Source: Sorex araneus | Taxonomy: Eukaryota; Chordata; Mammalia; Eulipotyphla; Soricidae | Direction: 5' to 3' | Length of the DNA: 64,000 nt | Assembly (NCBI RefSeq): GCF_027595985.1 | Contig: NC_073311.1 | Coordinates: 33,077,557-33,141,556 of the forward strand | Shown: piece by piece, positions 11,560-22,419 of the stretch | Layout: each line of letters opens with the position of its first letter | How positions within the stretch are numbered: position 1 is the stretch's first letter | The notes under the pieces: model-generated | What the model saw: the letters and a program-made list of their open reading frames with translations, nothing else | Database searches by the model: none | Told to the model about the DNA's origin: nothing | Position numbers and translations under genes: made by a program

Positions 11560-12080
11560 AAAAGTTTTTAGAAGTCACTGTTTTAATAACCTAATGATTG
11601 TGTAATGAGATTTAGTGGACTTTCTATAAACATATAATTATATAGCAGTTAGTATATATTGCACATCAATAAGTGTATAGCATATCAAATATAAAGAATA
11701 TCTTTATAAATTAATGAAATTTTAATAGAATATTTATGCATAATGTGTTTAATCTATAGTATCAATACTGCTTTATAATGCACACATTATGTGTTTATAA
11801 TATAGTTACTGTATATAATACATTTAGTATATATTAAATATATTAAAATAATACAAAATAGCATAATCATATTATTTTTATATAGTCCCCAAGACTAACA
11901 GAATTTGGTAATATAGCTCTATTTCATCTAAGCCATCCAGTCTTTGAATCTCATGCTGAGAATTACATATATAGCAAGAATTTTCAAATTGAAAGGAAAT
12001 TCCTAATTTGTTTAAACTTTTGCTGTTAAGTAACTTTCTTTTTAGATATGATAGCAACTTCAAGGGATGAGTAGCAATTC
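11560..12080. other. Unique, very AT-rich sequence
   Basis: No gene or repeat family is recognisable. Long A/T runs with ATTTAGTATATA-type sequence dominate. Confidence 0.6.
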
Positions 12081-12273
12081 ACTGTAGCACTGTAGCACTG
12101 TCGTCCCATTGTTCAGCAATTTTCTCGGAGTGGGCACCAGTAACGTCTCCATTGTGAGACTTGTTACTGTTTTTGGCATATTGAATATGCCGCAGGTAGC
12201 TTGCCAGGCTCTGCCATGTGGGCGGGGTGCTCTCAGTAGCTTGCTGGGTTCTCCGAGAGGGATGGAGAAATTG
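12081..12273 (-). mobile_element. SOR-like SINE, antisense, head missing
   Basis: An antisense RTE-type tail of GTAGCACTGTAGCACTGT units is followed by GGGCACCAGTAACGTCTCC and TTTTTGGCATATTGAATATG. It breaks off after CTCCGAGAGGGATGGAG, before the tRNA-like head, so it is 5'-truncated. Confidence 0.82.
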
Positions 12274-12521
12274 AAGGGTAAATACTTATATTTCATTCCA
12301 AAGTCAATTTCAAAAGCATTTTTGGGAGAAATGTAGAGTTATGATTATACTCTTATAAACTCTCCTATGGAAGCAGCTAGTATTTTCATATATTTGATGA
12401 TGACATTTCCACTTCCACTTCTCTTCCAGTCTTTTATATTGACAATGAATAAGATGGCCCAGCAGTTATAGGAATTATAGCACTTGCCTTGCATCTGCTT
12501 GAGACCATTCCTTCCTCACTC

Positions 12522-13760
12522 TTGTTGGATAGCATTGGGTTGTCCTTGCTCCTTTCACAGGGAGATTAAGGTTGATTGAGCTACTCCCACAACAATGCAA
12601 CTTATACACACCAATTTCCATCAGACACTAATAATAATTGCTTTTTTCTTCCCTTTTTGTCCTTTGCATGGTTTATGTGGCAATGTGGTTTATGTGGCAA
12701 TGTCCTTTTTGTATAGACACAGGAAGACAGTTGATGCTATGCCATGTAACATGGGAGTTAATTGACTCCAAAATAATATTTACTCCTGGGCATGCGTATT
12801 TACTTGACTTAAGCCTCAGTTGCCCTTAGTTCCTAGCACTCTAAAAGCAGGGTCCCAACGTGGTACTGGATGGACCCAGGGCAAGCAGTGAGCTACCTGG
12901 CATCAAAATGAGCCAAGCCAAGTGCCATAATATTTAACTATAAGTTAAAACCATGTTCGTGAACAAATTCTGTCATGACTCAAAAAGAAATAACTGAATA
13001 AGGACCCTGATAGGGTTAGGAAAGACTAACCTGGCCTGAGGACTGTGGTCTGCAATATATAGCGAGATGTCCCCAGGAAGAGAAAAACGTGAAGCTTAAT
13101 ATATCTCTTAATGTGGTCATACAAAATAACATTGCTAGAAATATTAGAAGAAGTCAATTTACTATGACTGTATAAATGGATTACTAACTGAGGAAAGGAG
13201 AAAGCAATACACCCTGGATGGAATCCCACTCTTCAGTGGAATTTCCTAGTATTCTAGAGGGCTGAATCCTGGGATGAGATTTTGTTCTTCAGTTAATTTC
13301 CTGAAGGATAGGTTTTACATTTCTTTGTTGTTATGATAATGTTCATCCATACCTTTGTATCCTCACCCTTGTTCTTACCACCCTTACTACGCTGTAGGGG
13401 GTAAGAACAGAATTAGATGTTGGGGGAAGGAGATGAAGACAAGACACTGAAGACTAGACGCTGAAGACTACATGATGAGGACTAGACATTGGGGATGAGA
13501 AGGCCGATGATGAGGCACTGAAGCCGAAGAGGAGAACTGAGACTTTGAGGTCTGCCAGGAGACTAGGATGATGGAACTCTGATGACCAGCACTACAGCCA
13601 AAGTGACGATTACGACTGCGCCATAAAGGGAGAGATTGGACAACGCCAGGGAGGAGAGAGAAATAAACTGACTCCCGAACAGCCCAGGGCTTGGGTTCCT
13701 ATTTCTCTGTTTCCCCAGTCCTTGCCTGTCATTTGGCGTGGGGAGGTGGCTCTTATCCAC
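12522..13760 (+). mobile_element. Solo LTR of an endogenous retrovirus-like family, copy 1 (ends approximate)
   Basis: This shares an extended, ordered block of about 1.2 kb with 35,795-37,560. Shared landmarks are GGGAGTTAATTGACTC, GGACCC/GGGCCCAGGGCAAGC, GGCATCAAAATG, CATAATATTTAACT/CATAATACTTAACT and the AATAAA signal at 13,662-13,667 (37,421 in the other copy). The 3' part holds an imperfect purine-rich minisatellite. No internal viral gene adjoins it, so a solo LTR is the best explanation. The class (ERVL-like or ERV2-like) cannot be settled by eye. Exact TG...CA ends were not identified. Confidence 0.62.
13430..13560 (+). repeat. Purine-rich imperfect minisatellite inside the LTR
   Basis: Units around GAAGACTAGACGCTGAAG recur imperfectly every 15-25 bp (GACACTGAAGACTAGACG, GATGAGGACTAGACATTG, GATGAGGCACTGAAGCC). 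The other LTR copy has a different purine-rich stretch at this point. Confidence 0.65.
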
Positions 13761-13769
13761 TGAACGCTC

Positions 13770-14400
13770 TAGTCCTGCATGCCCTGTGTGCAGGCCCATC
13801 ACAACCCCCTCCTTGTTTAATTTGAAACTTACACACTCCCACATATGATTACTCAAGAACCAGTTCATGAGGACACAGGACTAAGACCTGACGACCCCTG
13901 GGTATGCCTTCAACTGTGTTAAAATAAAAGAAATTAACCCTAAAATAAAATGTAAATGGCCCTTATATCTCCATTTGATAAGCTCTCAGTCTATAGCTCT
14001 TTAAATCCTATTGGTAATTCAGCTTATTTTTGTTTAAGTCCTATCTCAATTTTAACCACTGTTTTTTTTCCCACAGAACCACTAATTTCTGTGAGTCACT
14101 TGGTCTACCTTATTCTAACAGATCGTACCACTAGGCTCTCCATTCCTTTACTGTATCTATTATACCCAGACATGATTAAACAGCCACCAAACCTGTTAAA
14201 AAGGTATCAATTGCTGTCTAGAATTGCCTGAGAATTATTCAGAATTTTAATAAATAGTCCCTTTGCACTGTGTGACATAAGGTCTCTGAAAAAGTGAGTT
14301 CAAATATTTTTCCAAAATAATTATTATCATGGCTTGGAGGACTAACATTCAAATATTTTTATATAATAATAATAGTTATTATTATTATTATCATTATTAT
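13770..14400. other. No gene recognised; unique sequence
   Basis: A 91-codon frame (13,956-14,231) has no recognisable domain. A polypyrimidine run followed by CAG at about 14,060-14,077 resembles a splice acceptor, but no matching exon is evident. An (ATT)n run lies at about 14,368-14,404. Confidence 0.5.
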
Positions 14401-14404
14401 TATT

Positions 14405-14520
14405 TTGGTTTTAGGTTATATCCAGAGGTGCTGAGGGCTTACTCCTATTTCTGAGCTCAGTATCACCGCTGGTGGTGGTCAGAGTGCTGGGGGTGTCATA
14501 TCTGGTTCTGGAGTACAAAG
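14405..14520 (-). mobile_element. Old A-tailed tRNA SINE, antisense
   Basis: The order GGTTATATCCAGAGGTGCTG, GGGCTTACTCCTA, GAGCTCAGTATCACC, GTCATATCTGGTTCTGGAG fits a diverged antisense copy of this family. Confidence 0.55.
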
Positions 14521-15090
14521 TTAGTTAGATATGTATGAACTTATCATATATATTATTTTTATAAGTAAATTGTCACAGTGATGGAACTGGTTCCAAGACA
14601 AGATTAGATATTTTATATCACTTTTAACAACACAACAAAATTCATGACCCAGTACCACCACCTGCTGTTTGAAACAGAAAATTCATCCTACTGATTTCAG
14701 TGTAAATTTACAGAAATGAGAACTTAAAGTTTGATCTAAGTTATACATTATTCTGGATACAAATACTAAGTAATATTATTACTTAATAGACCATACTGGT
14801 AGTATAAAACTATTAGGGCATAAGTACTATTATAATCATCACTATTTTTTAACTTTTTTAAGAATATATTTTTGAGCATGTTTGCAGATTTTAAAATATA
14901 TTGATATTACAAATAGGGAAAGAAATAAGTGAAGAAAAATATAAAGGAAAAGCAAAACATCTTTTTATCCCACCAGCTTTATATTCATACTGATTTCATA
15001 GACCATGTATATGCTTACTTCTCTGCAAATTAATTACTAGCAACATGCATATTATTTGTATAATGCAGAGAGACAACATATTTCTTACAA
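14521..15090. other. Unique AT-rich sequence
   Basis: No gene, RNA gene or repeat family is recognised here. Confidence 0.55.
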
Positions 15091-15094
15091 TTGG

Positions 15095-15290
15095 GACTAC
15101 CTTGGATTTGAATTTCATCTGTTTTACTGTTATATTTTAGCTCAACCCAGTATATAGCCTCTCTTAAACCTCTACTTCATATTCCGAAAAGTGGGGTACC
15201 AATACTAACTTTATAGATGTGGATGGAACTTTGAAATGGTGTATATAAAGGATCACCAAGGATACATATTAGGTGCTGAATAAATCATTC
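15095..15290 (+). mobile_element. MIR-type SINE
   Basis: Landmarks in MIR order are TTGGATTTGAATTTC, ATAGCCTCTCTTAAACCTCT, GTGGGGTACCAATACTAACT and, near the 3' end, TTAGGTGCTGAATAAATCA, which resembles the MIR end 'taggtgctcaataaatg'. Confidence 0.7.
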
Positions 15291-15880
15291 CGTTGTTATT
15301 TTAATACCCAATTGTCACACAAAATACAAATGTTAAAATTGGGCTATTTTTACATTTACAACTTAATGTTTCTTAGCAATTTTGTTTTTGCAGTGTTGCA
15401 ACGTACTAGGTTAAATTAACTTAATTTATTTCAATTGTGTTCTTTTGAGTTCCCCATCTGTATCCTTGGCAACACTGTCCAACACTATGACTGAAATCCA
15501 AAATTTGGAAAATCCAAATGAGATCAGGCACATTGACAGATGTCTAGAATATTAATGAAGATGCTGAAAACCTAGTCTTCTAAATAAATGTCAAGCATAC
15601 AATTTAATTCGAATGTTCAGTCAACTTAGCTGAAACATTGAATTGACAGTATGCAAGCCTTACAGTTTTGTATTAGTTTATTTGGAGATTATTTTTAACA
15701 AAAAGAAAAAGGGTATCGATCTGAAGATTCATGAACATATTTGAATTCATTTGATTATGCAAGTTCATTTGGGGAAAAACAGTGAACTTATGAACAAGCA
15801 GTCACTAACTGATTTTATTTTTATTTTATTTGTCTATTCTTTTATTTTTGTCTATTTTTATTTATTTGTCTATTTCATTT
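15291..15880. other. Unique AT-rich sequence
   Basis: No gene is visible. It ends in a TTTATTTT-type simple repeat (about 15,813-15,880) that is probably the antisense tail of the next SINE. Confidence 0.5.
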
Positions 15881-15884
15881 ACCC

Positions 15885-15990
15885 CGAGTGTTGCTCAGGG
15901 TTTATTCCTGGCCCTGTGTTCAGGAATCACTCCTCACAGGGTGAATGCAAGTCTTGTTCCCTACCTGGTATATCCCGTCTAGCCCAATGT
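15885..15990 (-). mobile_element. Old A-tailed tRNA SINE, antisense
   Basis: GTTGCTCAGGGTTTATTCCT, CAGGAATCACTCCT and GTATATCCCGTCTAGCC follow the antisense body order. The T-rich stretch before it is consistent with an old A-rich tail. Confidence 0.6.
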
Positions 15991-16234
15991 CCAACTGATT
16001 TTAAAGATAAGCTCTTTATCCTGCCTTCTCATTTAATTTCAAAATGATAGATTGGGAAAGCCTCATGAATACTTACTTTATATTTTAGTAAGATTATCAT
16101 CTTTCAAGTAAAAGGATGAGGCAAATTTAAATTGTATGTAGAGGTCACTTGATCCTGAATGACTTTTAAGTTTGGCATTAGAGCTATCATAAAACTTAAA
16201 TATTCCATAATTTCAACAAAATTTTTTCATCCAA

Positions 16235-16300
16235 CTTCATATACACACACCCCATATATATACATATATACACCCATATATAAACATATATATGCATATA
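16235..16300. repeat. (TA)n/(CA)n microsatellite
   Basis: Alternating TA and CA steps lie immediately next to the tail end of the SINE at 16,308, so the tract may descend from its tail or target site. Confidence 0.8.
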
Positions 16301-16307
16301 TATATGT

Positions 16308-16480
16308 ATCACTGTCGCCCAATTCATCGATTTGCTTGAGTAGGCACCAGTAATATCTCCATTTGTCCCTGTCGCATTCAGGGTCAGGGGAATGAGGCCC
16401 ATTATTGTTACTGTTTTTGGCATATCAAATGTGCCATGAGTAGCTTGCCATGCTCTGCTGTGTGAGATTCTGTATCGCTC
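16308..16480 (-). mobile_element. SOR-like SINE, antisense, intermediate-length subfamily
   Basis: After the antisense tail (ATCACTGTCGCCCAATTC) and the CACCAGTAATATCTCC core, it carries extra sequence CATTTGTCCCTGTCGCATTC and CAGGGTCAGGGGAATGAGGC before TTACTGTTTTTGGCATATC. The extra CCATTTGTCCCTGTC block resembles CCATTTGTCACTGTC just inside the 3' end of the RTE at 40,804-43,650. The head is truncated. Confidence 0.78.
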
Positions 16481-16499
16481 TCTTTCAGGAGCCTTGTTT

Positions 16500-16502
16500 T
16501 GT

Positions 16503-16534
<32 letters not shown>

Positions 16535-16575
16535 TGTGTGTGTGTATACACACACATATGTATGCATATATATAA
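16500..16575. repeat. (TA)n(TG)n(CA)n microsatellite
   Basis: A TATATA run passes into GTGTGTGTGT and then ACACACAC, ending in TATA. It is an alternating purine-pyrimidine tract and partly self-complementary. Confidence 0.85.
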
Positions 16576-16910
16576 ACATATTTATATTCTCAGGTAATTC
16601 TTAATTTTTATGTACATTACCTCTTTATAATTTGAAATCACATATGGTGTAGTAATACCTACTTAATTTAATTTTTCTATGAGAGAACAATGTTTTAGGC
16701 ATGGAGAACAACAAATGCCAAAATTCCAAATGAGAGACAACATGTTTGAGCATATTAAATAAATATCAAGGAGACATAAATAATATTGACATAAGATATA
16801 AAAAGTAGATATAAATTAATTACCAATTTTATAAAAATTAGACAAACACAATGAGGATCCTTTGGCCCCCTACCTGTTATCAAATGACCGAATCACTTTT
16901 TGAATTCAAT
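16576..16910. other. Unique AT-rich sequence
   Basis: No gene or recognisable repeat is seen. Confidence 0.55.
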
Positions 16911-16914
16911 AAAT

Positions 16915-17065
16915 TGAGACAGAGGTGATAGCTCACAAGACTGGGTACGTGTTTGATGAAGGAGGCATGAATTCATGTCCCAAACCCTGTGGTTCCTCAG
17001 GTACGACCAGGAGTGACCACATAAACAAAGCTGGGAATTTCACCCCAAGCACTGAGAACTGCCAA
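16915..17065 (+). mobile_element. Old A-tailed tRNA SINE
   Basis: GGTGATAGCTCACAAGACTG resembles the head. TCATGTCCCAAACCC and CCAGGAGTGACCACATA resemble the body. It is strongly diverged. Confidence 0.45.
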
Positions 17066-17104
17066 ATATGTGTCTTCAAATTTAATAACTTTTCTGCAGA
17101 ATTC

Positions 17105-17108
17105 AGTG

Positions 17109-17142
<34 letters not shown>

Positions 17143-17145
17143 AAA
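17105..17145. repeat. (TA)n microsatellite
   Basis: This is a nearly pure TATA run of about 40 bp. Confidence 0.88.
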
Positions 17146-17399
17146 TGGTCCCTAAGAATTCAGTACAATGGTATCACTAATATGTTCCTTTATGTCAACT
17201 CAGCATTAATTGTGCAGCATTGGGAAGGGTAAATATTTAATTAGCTTCAATTAGAAGTAATCACTCACTATAATAGCTCATGTCCTTAACCCACAAAATT
17301 AAAAGTAGAATGATTTTTAAATGATCTTGAAATAAATATTGTTCTGGCAATATTTAGCTTTCTAAGTATAAGATATAGAGTATATACAGCAAAAAAAAT

Positions 17400-17515
17400 T
17401 GTGTAGCAGGTAAAGTGCATACAATGCATACAGCCAACCTGGGATTGGTCCCAGGCAAAACCAGGAGTTATCGCTAAAAGAAAAGCCAAAAAAAAAAAAA
17501 AACTGGGTGTGGTTA
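17400..17515 (+). mobile_element. Old A-tailed tRNA SINE
   Basis: GCAGGTAAAGTGCATACAAT, CCAACCTGGGATTGGTCCC and CCAGGAGTTATCGC match head and body order. It is followed by a poly-A run with an AACTGGGTGTGG remnant. Confidence 0.55.
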
Positions 17516-17519
17516 AAGT

Positions 17520-18045
17520 TTAAAAAAAAAAGTTATTTTGAACTCCCTCCACATGCTCCAACATTTTTTTCTGTTTTTTATTGCAGATAATTCGAATCTC
17601 AGAAAAATTTATAGCTTGAAATACATTCTTTCCATATTATAGAATATTTCTATCACTATATATAATTCAGTGCCAATCTCTGCAGTATTCATCTACAATA
17701 CAGAAGACGCAGTAAACACCAGAGTTGGAAAAAATGGAAAGTTCTTGAGAGATTTCTAATGCCTAGTTGACAAAAGTCATAAAGGTTGATTTTTTTCAAA
17801 TATATTAGCATTTCAAAGAATTGAATTGAGTATAAATGGGCACTAGTTTTCTTCTTACTGTTTTAATAATGACCATAGAGATTAAAAGCTCACATTGCAA
17901 TCAACATCTCTCAGAGCATGGGGGATAAAATGCTGCTGCATATTTTCTATTTTTTTGGTTTGTCTTATTTTTTGATTATTTTCCTTTCTATAACTTTTCT
18001 ACAAATATTTTTGTCTTATTACTCTACTAGTGTTTTTAAAAGTAT
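17520..18045. other. Unique AT-rich sequence
   Basis: No gene or repeat family is recognised. Confidence 0.55.
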
Positions 18046-18049
18046 AGAT

Positions 18050-18192
18050 GTCCATTGCATCTGACCCCAATTCAATTCCAGTACTAGATATGATCCCTGG
18101 ACAACACCATGGTTCACTCCTGAACACAGAGGAAGGAATAGCCCCTGGGATCGACTTAGTCTGGTCCACCTCCACTCCCCACCCAAATAAAG
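18050..18192 (+). mobile_element. Old A-tailed tRNA SINE
   Basis: CCCCAATTCAATTCCAGTAC and GATCCCTGGACAACACCATG are followed by ACTCCTGAACACAGAG, AGCCCCTGGGATCG and a short AAATAAAG end. An 85-codon minus-strand frame here is a by-product of the repeat. Confidence 0.6.
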
Positions 18193-18194
18193 TG

Positions 18195-19200
18195 TAAGTA
18201 TAAACATTATGTATCTTTACATGTCTTCTTTTATGCCAGTTCAGGGCATTACCCAATTTACCAACATCCAGTTAAGATCTTAGTAGATATTTGGAATAAC
18301 TTTTATAACTATAGATAATTTTGAGACTAAATTGTGTTCAAAATCTCAACAATATTTTATCATGCACAATTTTAGTGTGATTCAATCCTCTCTGTTTAGT
18401 AATAAATCGTTTAATTAGCAATAACCTGGAAGTCACTTAAGAGTAAACTTAGGGGAAGTAGATCATCATGAATGCTGAATGGTTTTAGGGAGACATTTGT
18501 TCTCATACTTCCCAAAGTTCCAAAGAATTCTTAAGAATACTATATGCATCTAGTAATACTACATGCCCCCATGAAGTATAAAATCTAGTTAGTAGAAAAA
18601 CAATTATAATTTGCAGCATTTCAGAAGAAAACCTGAGAGTATGTTAAAAGTGTTGATCAATCCTCAACTATCGGTCATCTACTTCCATGCTGTAGTGTTA
18701 CATATAATACTATAATCAATACAAATATTAATTATTTATAAATGTATTAATATAGGGATAAATGACTATATGGACAGAGATGTTATAAAGTAAGTTTGGT
18801 AACATATTGATGGTAGATTTATGGTAGACATATAGAAATTTCCTATGAGACATAGTTATTTTTGCTGTGTTTAAAAGCCACCATAATAAAAGTTTTTGAG
18901 AAAAAAAATATGTTGCTCCTTTACATTCTCTTTAACAGTACATACAAGTTTTTTAAGCATATGATATATTTCAGTTTTTTATAAAGAAAGTGATTGCAAA
19001 TATGGGTTTCACTCAGTTTTACCAATTTTTTTCATTTCCTATGTGTGCATAATGCATTCATAAAAAAGAATATCTAATATATATGTATATATACATATAT
19101 AGATCATAAGCTAAAAGTTTTTAATTAACTCCCCTACATGTAAAAACATTAGAACATTAATTAAAAGCATAAACAGCTCTCTAAACTGTTGAACATATTT
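18195..19200. other. Unique AT-rich sequence with a small TA tract
   Basis: Nothing gene-like is visible. A TA-rich tract, ATATATGTATATATACATAT, lies near 19,078-19,100. Confidence 0.6.
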
Positions 19201-19204
19201 CCTT

Positions 19205-19355
19205 TGGTGGGGGTTGGGGGGTGATTACACCCAACTGGGTTCAGGGCTTCCTTCTGGCTATGCACTTAAAGATCAGTCCTGAAGGTATTGGGGATTAAAC
19301 CTTAGGTCATTATTTGCAAAGCAACAACCTTACTTGTGCAGTATCCCTCTGGTCC
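19205..19355 (-). mobile_element. Old A-tailed tRNA SINE, antisense
   Basis: GATTACACCCAACTGGGTTC, GGGCTTCCTTCTGGC, GTATTGGGGATTAAACC and GTATCCCTCTGGTCC follow the antisense order. Confidence 0.6.
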
Positions 19356-19449
19356 TTGAACATGCTCTTTGAAATATACTTTAATGCAAAATGAACGGTA
19401 ATTAGACTTCCTTTGAAAAACAGCATCCAGAAATATTGCATATAAGGCT

Positions 19450-19600
19450 TCTGGAGGCTGGATAGTATGGCAGGTAAGGCACTTGCCCTTCATGCATCCA
19501 AACCATGTTCAACCCCTGGCACTATCTAGGGTCGCCTGAACATCTCCAGGAGCTCCACAGAGTGTTCCCCAGTACCACCACCACAACCACCTCCACCAAT
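19450..19600 (+). mobile_element. Old A-tailed tRNA SINE
   Basis: GAGGCTGGATAGTATGGCAG and AAGGCACTTGCC form the head. TTCAACCCCTGGCACTATCT and GAACATCTCCAGGAGC form the body, followed by a CCACCACAACC simple end. Confidence 0.65.
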
Positions 19601-19794
19601 TTTACCCTCTACCTTGTTCACTTGGGTTTGAATAATAGTTTACAAGAAATTTCAGTTAACTAGGCCAGGGCCAACTGGCAATCCAGGTAAACTTTGACAT
19701 AGTTTAATTTCTTACTTAACTCCTTGCTATGCTTTTGTGACAATGCCAATTTTGTAGACCGGAAGAAAGTAAGAAAAGTAAATTTGTGGACAAT

Positions 19795-19985
19795 CTACTA
19801 TGCAAACTTTATATAACATTCATACAAATACTCAAGCAAGCCTCTGAGTTAGGATCATGATACCTATCATAAAAGAGGAAAGAGAAAAAGATCTAGAGAT
19901 TGTAAATCATTTGCCCCATACCACCCCCTAAGCAAATAATGAAATTGGAATGTATTATTTAGACCTATACTCTAAACTTAGTCTG
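19795..19985 (-). mobile_element. MIR-type SINE, antisense
   Basis: The order GAGTTAGGATCATGATACCT, AAAAGAGGAAAGAGAAAAAG, GATTGTAAATCATTTGCCCC and CTAAGCAAATAATGAAATTG corresponds to antisense MIR ('gatgaggaaactgaggc', 'gttaagtaacttgcc'). Confidence 0.7.
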
Positions 19986-19989
19986 GGGG

Positions 19990-20714
19990 TGATTGTTGAT
20001 GAACTCCCCATTCTCTGAGAGATAAAATTTAACACAACTGACTGCTTTAAGGAAAACTAAAGGGACACTGGAGTAAGGCTCACTACCTATGTGTTTATCT
20101 TATGCATTATCTGTTTCCTGAATGATAACCTAGATCTATTCCAACTGACAATTCTCTCTAGTGCTCTAATATGAAGTACAGTTGTGATCAGGTCTAGCTT
20201 AGGCATGGCATGGTCAAGGTCAACACTTCCTGCAAAACATCTTTTAATAAGCAATGTTTTTATCACACAGATCTAATTTTATCATTCATAATGATCTCAG
20301 AAAGCATTATTTTCCAGTTTATCAGGCATAAATACCAAGAATCAGCGATACTATATCCTTTTCTATGAAGCATCATTGGGACAAGAATACTTTATGACTC
20401 ATGAAAGTGTTATGTAAGTTCTCCTTTTTTTTTTAAGTGACACCTTCCAATCTTGGGAGCTTTTGTATTCACATCATGTTTCATCACATTCAAAGGAAAT
20501 ATAACAAACAATAAGATTTTACCATAGAAGGAAAAAAACCCTGAAACAATAATAGATTTATTTTTGAGTTTGAAAATGCAACTAGTTAGAAAACAATTTT
20601 TAAATACTTGGTTTTTTATTATTTGCTGAAAATATTTTTATTTCTTCATCAACTAGCTTTGGTTAATTTGTCAAAATAGGCAACACTCTATACATATGTA
20701 ATTCTGGACCCCCC
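19990..20714. other. Unique AT-rich sequence
   Basis: No gene is visible. It ends at the left target-site duplication of the next retroposon. Confidence 0.55.
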
Positions 20715-20726
20715 ACTAATCTATTT

Positions 20727-21310
20727 AATTTCTCTTCCTGCCCCGAGCAGAGCCCCAGCAGTTGAAGACCTCCAGAACCCAGACAGAGCCATGCTCAAAG
20801 CCACTCACCACACTTTCGGATGAGTCTCACGCACGAAGGAACCGACAGAGGAACCCAGGTGTGCAGGACACAAGGCCGAGATCTCCAAGGCTGATCAGAT
20901 CAGGACTGGGCCTCTTCCACCCAGATTCTCCATTTTCCAGTAGCTAGGCAGTCACACCCAGAAACTGACCCCCCCTCCCCCCGCCATGTAGTCCCATCAA
21001 TGGCCAAGATTCAGAGACTATAAAACCAAGTTCCCGACATTTGATAGCCTAGTTCTCTCTCTTGGAGAACCTGGAAAGCTACCAAGAGTTTAATCTTCAC
21101 AGGGGAGAGCCTGGCAATCTCCCCATGGCATAGTCATATGCCAAATACAGTAACAATGATGGGTCTCATTCTCCTGATCCTGAAGAGTCTTTAATGTGGC
21201 ACCGTTGGGAAGGACAAATAAAGAGAGGCTGCTAAAATCTCAGGGCTAGGATGAATGTAGACATTACTGGGCCCCCTCGAGCAAATCGATGATCAACGGG
21301 ATATAGTGAT
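20727..21310 (+). mobile_element. RTE-tailed long retroposon (family B), copy 4, with extra internal block
   Basis: The 5' module (CCCCGAGCAGAGCCCCAGC, CAGAGCCATGCTCAAAGCC), the SINE-like body and the 3' end (CCCCTCGAGCAAATCGATG, then CAACGGGATATAGTGAT) match family B. About 115 bp at roughly 20,870-20,985 (GGCCGAGATCTCCAAGGC to CCCCCCGCCATG) is absent from copies 1-3. The TSD ACTAATCTATTT / ACTAATGTATTT occurs at 20,715-20,726 and 21,311-21,322. Confidence 0.86.
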
Positions 21311-21322
21311 ACTAATGTATTT

Positions 21323-22330
21323 GTTTATTCTGATTCTTTTTCTTCTCATTCTTATTACTATTATTATTTTATCGAATCACTGTGAGAAACAAAGTTGCAA
21401 ACTTGTTCATGATTGGGTTTCAATCATACAGTCTTCCAACACCCAACCTCTACCTAGTGCACATTTCCCACCACCAATGTCCCCTGCCTGCCACCCCATC
21501 CCCCAGCCTGCCTCTATAGCAGGCACTTTTCTTCTTTCTCTCTTTCTCACTCTTTCCTTTGGGTCATTATGCTTTGCAATACAGGCACTGAAGTTACCAC
21601 GTTTGTCCCTGTACAGTTCTTTTCCAGAGGTTTCACTTACTTCTTGAACCAACAGCCCAAAGTTTTAGCAGTTTAACTTCTCTGTGAACTCCATCCAAGA
21701 TGTTTGACTCTAGCTGCATGTACGGCATGTATTTTAGAGTGTTGAAGTGAGCAGCTGCTGGGCCTTTGCTTGGTTGGGCATTGGGCTGACCAGACCCTTC
21801 TGGGCTGCACTGAAATTCTCAGCCATAAGAGGGTATATGAATACTTTGGACAGCTACTTGATCTTTTGCAAGATTTACTTATTAAGTCCTTGGAGTAGTG
21901 CTGGTAGATGAACTTACATGGACGGTACCAGAGGTGATTCATGGGTGTAACTACTGGGGCATCTGGAAATACAGAGAGGAGGCAGGGGGCGGGGGGAAGT
22001 AGCCCATCCCGACTTTGAGAAATCCTGGGATTTCAGTCACACAGACATGCATACCTATGTTTTCAGAATTTCCTGTGAATTCTATCCAAGACAATCAAGC
22101 CCATCCAGAGGCATGAAGATGATTTCGGACTGTGGAAGCAAGCAGGCATGTTGGGGCTGTGTTAGGGCTGATCCATCCCCCATCTGGGTGTCCCAGACAT
22201 CCCAGCCATAAGTGGGTGTCTGTATACTTCCGGTGGCTGTTGATCTCTTTGGAGATTTATTGATGAGTCTCTGGAGCAGGGCCAGGCCATAAGCTTATGT
22301 GGCAGCACCAGAAGTTTTTCCTCTCTGCTC
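21323..22330 (-). mobile_element. Antisense L1-type 3' end with a tandemly duplicated body
   Basis: At the left, the plus strand shows the antisense L1-type end: TTATCGAATCACTGTGAGA, GTTTCAATCATACAGTC and CACATTTCCCACCACCAATG. Further right a block at about 21,679-21,945 recurs at about 22,068-22,320, a period near 390 bp. Shared text includes GTGAACTCCATCCAAGA / GTGAATTCTATCCAAGA, CAGCCATAAGAGGGT / CAGCCATAAGTGGGT and GATTTACTTATTAAGTC / GATTTATTGATGAGTC. I do not recognise the body. It may be an L1 3'UTR with an internal duplication or a composite retroposon. Confidence 0.6.
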
Positions 22331-22419
22331 CCATGTCACTCTCAGCTCCAGCAAGCAGGGACGTGCCCCTCAGCTGTTCCACATAGCCAGATGACATAGG
22401 GCGGATGCTCTCACTGGCA

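Noticed and set aside
14060..14080. Splice-acceptor-like polypyrimidine tract followed by CAG
   Set aside because: No exon with coding potential or donor follows; such tracts are common in AT-rich DNA.
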